A program made the position numbers and the translations under genes. This document shows, in pieces, positions 25,276 through 33,107 of a stretch of DNA of 64,000 nt. The notes beneath the pieces are model-generated. The model did not search any database, was not told the DNA's origin, and saw nothing but the letters and a program-made list of their open reading frames with translations. Origin of the DNA: Streptomyces sp. SAI-135 (lineage in GTDB: Bacteria > Actinomycetota > Actinomycetes > Streptomycetales > Streptomycetaceae); contig NZ_JARXYP010000002.1 in NCBI RefSeq assembly GCF_029893805.1, forward strand, positions 4,216,001 through 4,280,000, given 5' to 3'. The first letter of the stretch is position 1. The number at the start of each line of letters is the position of its first letter.

Positions 25276-26131
25276 CTACTTGACGTCGATGAAGTCACCC
25301 GCGGCGTTGACGGCCGGGGTGGTGGAGGTGCCCGCGAAGCTCCAGCGGAAGAACCCGTCGACCGTGGCCTTGACCGTGGTCTTCAGGTCGCCCTTGTTGT
25401 TGGTCTTGACCGTCTTCACGGTCGTGTAGGTGTCGGAGTCCTTCTTCCGGAACTGCAGCTGCACCGGCTGGGACGTGTAGCCCGTTGTACTTGCGGGTCT
25501 CCCAGTTGGCCCGGGTCAGCTTCCCGGTGACCGTGATGGTCTTGCCCTTCTTCACCGGCTCCGGGGCGGCGTTGGCCGTGAGCTTGGAGAGGCGCTGGAG
25601 CTTGTGGGTGCCGTAGAAGTCGTTCCAGTAGTCGGTGCCGGCCTCGTCGGCGGCGATCGCGGCGGCCGTCACGTGCCAGGTGCCGGCCAGCGAGTTCATG
25701 TACAGCTCGCGGGTGACGTCGACGGTGATGGTGAGCTTGCAGTTCGAGGTCGTGGTGCTGACCGCGGTGCAGGTGGCGTTCTGCTCGTTCGGAGCGAACA
25801 CGCCGTCGACATGGGCCCGGTCCCGGCCGTGCCACAGGTCGATGTACGCGTCCTCGATACCGGCGGAGTGACTGGCGGTCAGCGACACGGTGAAGGTCTT
25901 GACGCCCGTCGTGCCGGCCACGATGCTCTTGCCGCCGTTGACCGTCACCTTGGAGACGACCGGCAGTTCCACGTCGTCCGCGGCGGCGCTCATCGCGGCT
26001 CTGGAGACGCCGAAACGCTCCGCGGCGGTGGGTTTGTGCAGGCCCCCGCCGTCGGCCTGAGCAACCGGGACGGCGAGGGCGGCGAGGACGAGACCGCCGG
26101 AGACGGCGGCCACGGTGGTGCGGATGCGCAT
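25276..26131 (-). pseudogene. Frameshifted paralog of the DUF5707-like gene
   Basis: The frame starts with a signal peptide (MRIRTTVAAVSGGLVLAALA to VAQADGG) and follows the neighbour at 24342-25142 through PEPVKKGKTITVTGKLTRANW and ETRKYNG. There the alignment jumps frame: the continuation matching the paralog (QLQFRKKDSDTYTTVKT to AAGDFIDVK) is in another frame ending at 25276. One extra G in a GGG run (CCC at 25481-25483 on the plus strand) explains this exactly. Read literally, the product has a scrambled basic tail. It is a decayed gene, a phase-variable run, or a sequencing error. Confidence 0.8.
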
Positions 26132-26237
26132 GCGTTCCCCCAGGGACTGGTCGTGGAGCCTGGGCGGCTCGTGGGGTCAGATGCACGACCGGGGTAAAGC
26201 GTTGCAGGAGACCGGACTGATCTTTTGCGACCCCCGG

Positions 26238-26457
26238 TCAGATTTTGGGCCACCAGGTCCTGCCGGCCGCAAGCGTGCCCGTGTCGTCACCCGCATACAG
26301 GCGTAGATCGCCCGCGGTCGTCATGGCGGCGAGATCGCTCTTGCCATCACCGTCGAAGTCGCCGCCGGGCAGGACCCGCATGCCGCCCCAGGTCTTGTCG
26401 GGCCACATCGAGCGGGCCTTGTCGAAGCTGCCGTCGGCCTTGCCCGCGTAAAGCAAG
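26238..26457 (-). pseudogene. C-terminal remnant of an FG-GAP/VCBS repeat protein
   Basis: The frame encodes about 70 residues: LLYAGKADGSFDKARSMWP, then MRVLPGGDFDGDGKSDLAAM, then LYAGDDTGTLAAGRTWWPKI and a stop at 26238. The calcium-loop DFDGDGKSD is intact. There is no start or signal peptide: upstream of about 26457 the sequence abruptly becomes the opposite-strand toxin fragment, with an in-frame stop soon after. This is the last blade or two of an extracellular propeller protein, cut by a rearrangement. Confidence 0.75.
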
Positions 26458-26616
26458 CGCTGGAAGGATCCCAAGTCGGGGGAGATCTACGAGTGGGACT
26501 CCCAGCACGGCACCGTCGAGAAGTACAACAAGCGCGGCAAGCACCTCGGAGAGTTCGACGCGAATACTGGAGCCCAGACCAAGCCCGCAAATCCGACCCG
26601 AAAGGTGACGCCGTGA
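26458..26616 (+). pseudogene. Remnant of a colicin E3-like ribosomal RNase toxin domain
   Basis: About 52 residues beginning RWKDPKSGEIYEWDSQHG, then TVEKYNKRGKHLGEFD and NTGAQTKPANPTRK, ending at a TGA at 26614-26616. This is the C-terminal half of the colicin E3/cloacin 16S rRNase domain, and the catalytic Asp, His and Glu of the D-S-Q-H-G-T-V-E segment are present. No N-terminal part, start codon or delivery domain precedes it. The junction with the reversed FG-GAP remnant is at about 26457. It is a displaced or decayed toxin tip kept next to its immunity gene. Confidence 0.8.
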
Positions 26617-26849
26617 CCGTGTACTTCCTTGTCACCTGTTACCCCAAGGACGACGAGCATCCGCTCTCGTCCACCGACGTCACAGCGGTGGGCGCGGAAG
26701 CCTGGGGAGAACTCCTCGGGATGGCGCCGGAACAGCTGGCCGACGTGTATCCGCTGACGGAGCAGCACGCCGCGCGAGTCAAGGAGCTGACCGACATGAC
26801 GCTGGACCTGGAAAAATACGACTACTTTCTCGAGACCGAAGAGGACTGA
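26613..26849 (+). CDS. Candidate immunity protein for the E3-like RNase domain
   Basis: 78 residues from a GTG at 26613 that overlaps the toxin stop (GTGA), with AAAGG seven bases upstream. The protein (MTVYFLVTCYPKDDEHPL to EKYDYFLETEED) is small and strongly acidic, as expected for an inhibitor of a basic ribonuclease. I do not recognise the family. The overlap with the toxin remnant is the main argument. It remains intact while the toxin is truncated, so it could protect against toxins made by related strains. A strong hairpin follows. Confidence 0.72.
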   Translation: MTVYFLVTCYPKDDEHPLSSTDVTAVGAEAWGELLGMAPEQLADVYPLTEQHAARVKELTDMTLDLEKYDYFLETEED

Positions 26850-26859
26850 CAGCACGAGC

Positions 26860-26885
26860 GGGGGCCGTCCGTCAGGGCGGCCCCC
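26860..26885. terminator. Bidirectional terminator between the immunity gene and the sacsin-like gene
   Basis: GGGGGCCGTCC (26860-26870) and GGGCGGCCCCC (26875-26885) are inverted arms with one mismatch and a four-base loop. It lies between the convergent ends at 26849 and 26891. Confidence 0.7.
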
Positions 26886-26890
26886 GTGGC

Positions 26891-29800
26891 TCAGTCGAAC
26901 CAGCGGTCCCTCGCCAGTTCCTGGGTTCGGGTCGGGTCCTCCAGGAGGGCTGCCACCTCGAAGCGGCGGGGCCACTGGCGGGACGCCCAGGCGAGGCCCG
27001 CGGCGACGCCCTCCAGGGTGGCCGCGTGCAGGACGCCGTCGTGTGTCAGGCGCCAGTCGATCTCCACGCCGTCCACGACGAGCTCCTCGTGCTCCACGTA
27101 CGTGGACGGGGTGCTCGCGCCCAGCAGGACGCGGACCGGCTCGGGGACGTCGTGCTCGGTGCCCTCGGAGTCCATGGAACCCGTCACCGACTCGCTCAGC
27201 CGGCGGACCTGGAAGAGTTCGGCCAGTTCGGCGGCCCGGGACGGGCGGACCGGCAGCAGGGGGACGCCCTGCGTGAACGGCAGCAGGTCCGGTGAGTCGA
27301 CGACCACCGCGTCGGCCGCGTCCACGACCTCGACCCGGCCGTCGGTCACGGCCCGCAGCTCGTCGGGCAGGGTGACCTGTTCGGGGTCCAGGTCGGCCAA
27401 CGCGCTGTAGAGGGCGTGCAGTTGGTCCCCGGTGACCGGCCGGGAGGGGTCCGCGAGGCGGTCCAGGAGTTCCGCCGCCCCGCCCGGCTCCTCCAGCAGC
27501 GCGGCCACCGACGTCCGCACCCCCAGCGCCCGCAGCACCTGCTCGTCGTCGAACCCGGTCGCGTCCGCCTCGTCGTACAGGCCCCGCAGGAGGGGGTCTC
27601 CGCCCGACGCCAGCAGACCGGCGGGGCGGCGGCCGTCGAGCACCGGGTTCCCGCGCAACCACCAGGCGGTGTACGGCCGTACGACCTCGTGGGTGCCGTC
27701 CGGCAGGAGGATGCGGACCTGCTGGGTCAGCGCGTCCCGCAGCGGCGGCCGGGCCAGCAGCGCCAGGGCCTCGGGCCACTTGTCCTCGTCGACGAGGTCG
27801 AGATCGCGTACGGCGACCAGTTCGGTGGCGACCGGCGGTACCGGCGTGTCCGGGAAGCGGTCGAGGATGTCCTCGCACCACACGTCCACGGCGTCCAGCA
27901 GCCCGGCGTCGTCCGGTTCGGCGAAGTCGCCCTCGCGCGGCTCCAGTTCGTCGGGATCGAGGACCACGTCCGTGGCCCGGACCAGGGCGAAGTTGGCCAG
28001 CACCCCGCAGGCCGCGAGGGGCTGTTCGCCCCACTTGGCGGCCAGATCGGCGTCCACGAGCGCGAGTTCGTCCTCGCGCATCACCTGGGCGAACGGGCTG
28101 CCGGGCAGGACGAGTTCACCGGCGGGGACCAGCTCCCCCTCCTCGTCGGGCAGGGCGAGCGCCCCCAGCCACGGCTCGTCACCGGGTTCCAGCCCCGCGT
28201 CCCGGACGAGCGCGAGCACGGTGTCGGCCAGCTCCTCGGCGTCCGGGGTGTCCTCCTCCCAGCTCACACCGCCGTCGTCGTCCAGGGAGGCGGCCACGGC
28301 GGCCCGTACCTGGGGCGTGGTGAGCACCGCGCGCGCAGTCGCGGGCAGCGCGCCCAGCTTCTCCAGCAGGGGGTGGGCGGCGTCCGGGTGGGCGACCTTG
28401 AGGCCGAGCCGGGCGAGGAGTTCGGGGTCGATCAGGGGCCCGTCCGACGTGGGCAGCAGCACCTGCCGGGGTCCGATCGTCGTACGGCCGTCGGCCAGCG
28501 GCACGGGGAGGCCGGAGAGCCGGTCGGGGTCGACGCCCGCGAGGCTGTCGTAGAGCCGCTGCCACCACTCCGGCTGTTTCTCCAGGCCCGCGAGCCGGTC
28601 GATCGCGTCGGTGAGCGGGACCCGGGCGACGCCCAGGGTGCGCAGTTCCACGCGCCGTTCGAGTCCGGCGGGCAGCAGGGTCGGCAGCACCTCGGCGAGC
28701 ACCCGCACGGTGTCGGCGCCGGCGCCCTCGACGACCTCGGCCTCGCGCGGGCGCAGGGCCTCGGGCAGTTCCGAGTCGTCGCCGGGGTCGAGGGCGGGCG
28801 GGAGAAACGCAGTGCGCGGGAGGCGGTCGAGGATCGCCGCCCGCAACGCCCCGTCCAGCTCGCCCTTCCCCAGCGGGCCGGGCACCAGAGCGATGATCCC
28901 CTCGCTCACCGGCCGCCAGCCGGCGAGGAGTTCGGCGTACACGTCGGCCGCGCGCTGCACGAGGAAGTCGGTGAGGGGCCCGGGGGCCGCGTGCCGGCGG
29001 GTGGTGTCCAGCGGGAAGGACCCGATGAGCAGCGCGGGGACACCGAGGGGTTCGTCGCTGGGGGTCGGGGCGTGCACGACGGGGCTGGTGCGGGGGTGGG
29101 CGGGAGTGCCGTCGGGGTCGGCGGGCACCGCCCAGGTGAGCGACCAGTGCGGCCGCAGCCGCTCCTCGACGGGCCGGCCGGCGAGGAGTTCGGGGGTGAG
29201 CGGTCCGTGCGCGGACGCGGTGTGCCAACGGGTCGTACCGTCCCGCGAGTCCTCCACGACGGTGAGGTTGTCCTCGGTGCGGCGGCTGATCGTGCGGGTC
29301 GTGTCGGCCGTCTCGACGACGACCTCCTCAAGCCCGGGCAGGGCGAGCAGGAGCGCGTCGTCGACGGCGTTCAGGAGACGCTCGGCGAGGTCGGTGGCGG
29401 CGGTGTCGCGCAGCGGGAGGATGACGACGGTGTCGTACGGGTCGGGCGCGCTGCCCTCGGCGGCGAACGGGAGCCGCAGCAGGGGTACGTGCCCGTCCCG
29501 CCGGCGGATCTCGTCGCCGAGTCCGGGGCTGTGGCGGGCGGTCTCGGCGGCGTGGTCGCGGGCCTCGGCGAGGGACCAGCGGACCCCGCCGTGGCGGCCG
29601 ACCACGGCGGGCTCGTCGGTGACGGCGAGCACGGCGGCGAAGCCGACGCCGAAGCGGCCGACCGAGCCGTCCGCGTGGTCGCGCTTGGCGGAGGCCCGCA
29701 GGGTGGAGAGGGACTCGACGCCGGCCGCGTCCAGCGGGGCACCGGTGTTGGCGGCGAACAGGACGCCCTCGCGAAGGGTGAGCCGCAGCCGTCCCGGCAC

Positions 29801-30010
29801 ACCGGCCCGGGCGGCCGCGTCGGCGGCGTTCTGCGCGAGCTCGACGACGAGCCGGTCCCGGTACCCGCCGAGGACGAGGTCCTCCTCGGCGTTGGCGTCC
29901 TCCCGGAACCGGGCGGGGCTGGTGGCCCAGGCGTCCAGCACCCCTCGCCGGAGCCGGGCGGTCCCGAACGGGTCGGCACCCTCGGCAGCGGGCCGCACGA
30001 ACTTGCTCAC
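26891..30010 (-). CDS. Sacsin-like protein with N-terminal GHKL (Hsp90-type) ATP-binding domain
   Basis: 1039 residues from a GTG at 30010, preferred because GAGGAGA lies six bases upstream; an ATG at 30025 would add five residues. The N-terminal 200 residues have the GHKL boxes: N-box LVVELAQNAADAA, a degenerate G1 (LFAANTGAPLDAAG, with Asn for the usual Asp) and G2 GRFGVGFAAVLAV. The remaining ~800 residues are acidic, leucine-rich and unassigned. Actinobacteria carry such sacsin-like proteins, often labelled Hsp90-like chaperones without proof. The altered G1 motif leaves ATP hydrolysis in doubt. It is transcribed alone. Confidence 0.85.
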   Translation of the reverse strand: MSKFVRPAAEGADPFGTARLRRGVLDAWATSPARFREDANAEEDLVLGGYRDRLVVELAQNAADAAARAGVPGRLRLTLREGVLFAANTGAPLDAAGVESLSTLRASAKRDHADGSVGRFGVGFAAVLAVTDEPAVVGRHGGVRWSLAEARDHAAETARHSPGLGDEIRRRDGHVPLLRLPFAAEGSAPDPYDTVVILPLRDTAATDLAERLLNAVDDALLLALPGLEEVVVETADTTRTISRRTEDNLTVVEDSRDGTTRWHTASAHGPLTPELLAGRPVEERLRPHWSLTWAVPADPDGTPAHPRTSPVVHAPTPSDEPLGVPALLIGSFPLDTTRRHAAPGPLTDFLVQRAADVYAELLAGWRPVSEGIIALVPGPLGKGELDGALRAAILDRLPRTAFLPPALDPGDDSELPEALRPREAEVVEGAGADTVRVLAEVLPTLLPAGLERRVELRTLGVARVPLTDAIDRLAGLEKQPEWWQRLYDSLAGVDPDRLSGLPVPLADGRTTIGPRQVLLPTSDGPLIDPELLARLGLKVAHPDAAHPLLEKLGALPATARAVLTTPQVRAAVAASLDDDGGVSWEEDTPDAEELADTVLALVRDAGLEPGDEPWLGALALPDEEGELVPAGELVLPGSPFAQVMREDELALVDADLAAKWGEQPLAACGVLANFALVRATDVVLDPDELEPREGDFAEPDDAGLLDAVDVWCEDILDRFPDTPVPPVATELVAVRDLDLVDEDKWPEALALLARPPLRDALTQQVRILLPDGTHEVVRPYTAWWLRGNPVLDGRRPAGLLASGGDPLLRGLYDEADATGFDDEQVLRALGVRTSVAALLEEPGGAAELLDRLADPSRPVTGDQLHALYSALADLDPEQVTLPDELRAVTDGRVEVVDAADAVVVDSPDLLPFTQGVPLLPVRPSRAAELAELFQVRRLSESVTGSMDSEGTEHDVPEPVRVLLGASTPSTYVEHEELVVDGVEIDWRLTHDGVLHAATLEGVAAGLAWASRQWPRRFEVAALLEDPTRTQELARDRWFD

Positions 30011-30092
30011 GTTGACTCTCCTCATCGGCGTGACGATGAAGGTACCGCGAGGGACAGGGGCGATGATTCGGGGAGGGTTCGCGGCGCGGACG

Positions 30093-30128
30093 CCGACGGG
30101 CGGCGGGGTGTGCCCCGCCGCCCGTCGG
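30093..30128. terminator. Terminator after FG-GAP gene copy 2
   Basis: A 16-base perfect hairpin: CCGACGGGCGGCGGGG (30093-30108), loop TGTG, and its exact reverse complement (30113-30128). It lies 19 bases past the stop of the minus-strand FG-GAP gene and upstream of the sacsin-like gene's start, so it should separate the two transcripts. Confidence 0.8.
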
Positions 30129-30147
30129 TGTGAAAGTGCCTGCCGGC

Positions 30148-32337
30148 TTACCGGGCCGCGTACCCGAAGCGGCTGCCGGCGGCGGGGAGGCCACCCGTGC
30201 CGGGCTGGTACGTGGTCACCGCGGCGACGGTGCCGCCGGCGGTCACGTTGGACAGCGGCAGCGCGTGCAGGGCGCCGTACGTGGACGGGCCGTTGGGCAT
30301 GCCGACGTAGAGGCGGCTGCCGGTGAAGTGAAGGCTGCTGCCGACGGCCTGGTTGGCGCCCGGGGTGCCGGGGATGCCGTCGCCGTCGCCGGCCTCCAGC
30401 CAGCGGTCGTTCGCGCCCGGCGTGCCGAGCAGCGAGAAGGTGTGGACCGCGCCGGCCTTGGCGACCGAGCCGACGGCCTCGCCGGGGACGCCGACGGCGA
30501 GCTTCATCGTCGCCGTCGTGCTCACCGAGCGCGGCGCGGTGTTGATCGCGGTGACGGTCTCGCCCATGCGGTCGCCGGACTCGGCGGAGCCGCTGACGTC
30601 GTCGTCGGCGGTGCCCTGCTTGAGCTCGGCCAGCTGGCTGCCGGAGCCGGCGGCGGTGACACGGAAGAGGATCACCCGGCCCGCGTCCGGGTTGGGGGCG
30701 TCGCCGACCGGCAGGTCCTCACCGGGCGAGCCGATCGCGAGGACGGAGTCGGTGGCGGCAGCGGCCCCCGAGGGGCGGTACTCGGTCAGGGAGAGCGACT
30801 TGCCGAACTCGTCGCCCGCCTCGGCGCCGCCGGAGACGGAGTCGAGGTCCTGGTCGAGACCGAACAGCGGCTGGGGGTGGCCGTCGGCGTGCAGGGTGTG
30901 CGAGAACACCGCGAGGTTGCCGGAGGCCGCGTCCCCGCCGATGTCCTCGTTGGGGGCGCCGATCGCTATGTGGTTGGCGTCGGCCGCGACCGAGGTGCCG
31001 AAGCCGTCGTCGGTCTCGGCGCTGCCGGGGACGTCGGTCTTGTCCTGGTGCACGCTCGCGTTGATCTTGCCGCGCAGGTAGAAGGCCATGCCCGCCTTGG
31101 TGACGGTGCCGAGGGACTCCCCGGGCACACCGATCACGAGGTACGGCTCGCCCGCCGCCGTCTCGCCGGCCGCGAGGGCGTGGCCCATGCGGTCGCCGGA
31201 CTCGGAGCTCGACGCGGCGACGGCGCCGGCGCCCTCGCCCTGCTGGAAGTGCGTGACCTTCACGGTGCCGGTGCCGAGGCCGCCGGTCGCGCCGTGCAGG
31301 ATGTCGACCATGCCGCCGTCGGTGGCGGTGCCGAGGTCCTCGCCAGGGGTGCCGACGACGAGATCGGTGCAGCCGTCCTGGTCGTAGTCGACGGTGTCGA
31401 TCGCCTCACCGAAGCCGTCGTTCGCCTCGGCGGAGCCGGAGACCCAGGTGAGGGACTGGTTGATCTCGGCGGTGCCCTTGCCGCCGCCGTACACGACGCG
31501 GACCAGACCGGCACCGGAGTTCCCGCCGACGGTGGCCTTGGGGTCGGAGACCGCGATGTCCTCGACGCCGTCGCAGTTGAAGTCGGTGACCGGCGCGGGG
31601 CCCGTGGTGGCGGAGACCCAGGAGGCCAGGTCGTCGGAGCGGGCGGCGATCGCCCCGGTGCGGGTCTCCGTCTCGCCCAGGCAGCCGCCCTGCCAGGACC
31701 GGCTGCCGACGCCGACCAGTTCGGCGGTGCCGTTCGTCTCACGCAGCAGGGGGGCACCGGTGTCGCCCTGGCACAGGGCGCCGTTCTGGCCGGTGATGGT
31801 GAGGTCGTCGGTGCCGACCGCGTCCACCGCGAAGGCCGTGCTGTGCGCGGTGGCAGTCAGCCAGTCGCCGGCGGTGCGGCCGTATCCGACCGCGCGGAGC
31901 TGGTCGCCCGCGGCGGGGGCGGTGGTCGCCACCGTCACGGGGGTGACTCCGGTGACCGGGCGCGCGAGGCGGGCCAGGACCAGGTCACGGCCGGCCCTCG
32001 GTACCAGCTGGACCACGGCGCTGGTCTTGCCCGCGACGGTGGCGGTGGCCGACAGGGCGGGCTTGCCCGCGGCGACGGTGGGCACCTCCACGTCGGCGGC
32101 AAAGCAACTGGCCGCGGTGAGGATCCAGTTGGAGGCGACGAGGGCACCGCTGCACGCGCGGGCCGTGTCATCGGCACCGAGGGACACGCGGGCGGTGTAG
32201 GCGTAGGAGCCGGTGGCGACCGGACCGCCGACGACGGCCTGGGCCGGGACGCTGAGCAGGGCTCCTGCGGTGGCGACGACCGCCACGAGCGCCGCACCGA
32301 CGGCGGATCTCGGGGAGGAGGACTTGATGGAGGTCAC
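30148..32337 (-). CDS. Secreted FG-GAP repeat protein with degenerate trypsin-like domain (copy 2)
   Basis: 729 residues from a GTG at 32337 (AAGGA ribosome site as in copy 1). The signal peptide ends PAQA before VVGG. The trypsin-like domain has the same replacements as copy 1: TAASC for TAAHC and GDTGAP for GDSGGP, with the Asp retained in GRDLVLARL. The FG-GAP blades that follow (DYDQDGCTDLVVGTPGED, IAIGAPNEDIGGDA, VLAIGSPGEDLPVGD) have diverged from copy 1 while the trypsin-like third is nearly identical. It is 33 bases downstream of its small secreted partner gene. It is probably a surface or exported binding protein and not an enzyme. Confidence 0.88.
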   Translation of the reverse strand: MTSIKSSSPRSAVGAALVAVVATAGALLSVPAQAVVGGPVATGSYAYTARVSLGADDTARACSGALVASNWILTAASCFAADVEVPTVAAGKPALSATATVAGKTSAVVQLVPRAGRDLVLARLARPVTGVTPVTVATTAPAAGDQLRAVGYGRTAGDWLTATAHSTAFAVDAVGTDDLTITGQNGALCQGDTGAPLLRETNGTAELVGVGSRSWQGGCLGETETRTGAIAARSDDLASWVSATTGPAPVTDFNCDGVEDIAVSDPKATVGGNSGAGLVRVVYGGGKGTAEINQSLTWVSGSAEANDGFGEAIDTVDYDQDGCTDLVVGTPGEDLGTATDGGMVDILHGATGGLGTGTVKVTHFQQGEGAGAVAASSSESGDRMGHALAAGETAAGEPYLVIGVPGESLGTVTKAGMAFYLRGKINASVHQDKTDVPGSAETDDGFGTSVAADANHIAIGAPNEDIGGDAASGNLAVFSHTLHADGHPQPLFGLDQDLDSVSGGAEAGDEFGKSLSLTEYRPSGAAAATDSVLAIGSPGEDLPVGDAPNPDAGRVILFRVTAAGSGSQLAELKQGTADDDVSGSAESGDRMGETVTAINTAPRSVSTTATMKLAVGVPGEAVGSVAKAGAVHTFSLLGTPGANDRWLEAGDGDGIPGTPGANQAVGSSLHFTGSRLYVGMPNGPSTYGALHALPLSNVTAGGTVAAVTTYQPGTGGLPAAGSRFGYAAR

Positions 32338-32924
32338 GTTTCTCGATTCCTTGATGCTGGGCACAGCGGGTCAGCCGGTGACACGGATCTCGACGAGCAC
32401 GGAACGGGCGCCGCCCACCGTGCCCTCGCCGACGCTCTCGAAGCCGCCCTCGTCCACGTTCACGGTGGTCGTGGCGCCGTTCGCGGTGAGGTCGGCGCTG
32501 ATCGGGTGGTCGCCGGTCTCCAGGGCGAAGACCCGGGGGAGTTCGAGCGTCAGCCAGCCCGAGGCGGCCGTAGCCCTGAAGCAGTAGTCGCCCCTGCGGC
32601 CCACCGTGCTGTCCGCCACGGTGTAGACCCTGATCTGGTCGGCCGTGCCGTCACAGGTGGCGAGCAGGATGTGCCCGTCACCCTTTTTCAGCTGAATGCC
32701 CTCCGAGGCGAGAATGCCCGCCGCCCCGGGATAGGAGAACTGCTCCACCGCACTGGGCGGAGTATCGACAGCGACAGCCGAGGAATCATCGGCCACCGCC
32801 ATAGAAATACCTATACCCGCCCCCATGACAACGGCGAGTCCGGCAAGAAATAGTTTCCGAGCGCGGAAAAACACCGCACCCTCCTTTCGGGCGCGGCATT
32901 TCCATGCCGAAAGCCGCTCCCCCC
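31561..32924. repeat. Long direct repeat, copy 2 (partner at 13984-15332)
   Basis: Same orientation as copy 1, about 17.6 kb away. Identity begins in the trypsin-like region of the FG-GAP gene, is broken at the signal peptide, and continues through the whole small secreted gene to 32924, eight bases short of a new leader sequence. This pattern of sharp-edged high identity inside more diverged paralogs suggests recent gene conversion. Confidence 0.9.
32371..32874 (-). CDS. Small secreted protein, copy 2
   Basis: 167 residues from a GTG at 32874 with the same AAAGGAGGG ribosome site as copy 1. The protein is identical to that of 14779-15282, including the signal peptide and both cysteines; the only base changes are silent. 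It is 33 bases upstream of FG-GAP copy 2. Here the ALF toxin gene is divergent from it (33108) and not downstream. Strict retention of this pair beside two different toxins argues for a shared function, which I cannot name. Confidence 0.85.
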   Translation of the reverse strand: MFFRARKLFLAGLAVVMGAGIGISMAVADDSSAVAVDTPPSAVEQFSYPGAAGILASEGIQLKKGDGHILLATCDGTADQIRVYTVADSTVGRRGDYCFRATAASGWLTLELPRVFALETGDHPISADLTANGATTTVNVDEGGFESVGEGTVGGARSVLVEIRVTG

Positions 32925-33107
32925 AAGCGTTTCCCATCAAATATCCATCACAAGATAACCCCGAACTCACACATCGTCAACTCACTTTGATTCATGACCA
33001 ATGCACCCAGAACGGGACATTGGATAATAATAAAGCAAAGGAAAAGCGCATGTATAGTGTCGGCCATTCTTGGAGAGGTACAGAATCCATCAATTACCGG
33101 GGGCACG
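32925..33107. promoter_or_regulatory. AT-rich divergent promoter region between the secreted-protein pair and ALF toxin 2
   Basis: 183 bases, very AT-rich for this genome. It includes TTGGATAATAATAAAG (33020-33035) and TATAGT (33053-33058), the latter a plausible -10 for the plus-strand toxin gene. I see no gene in it. It is unrelated to the leader of copy 1, so the two modules are probably controlled differently. Confidence 0.45.
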
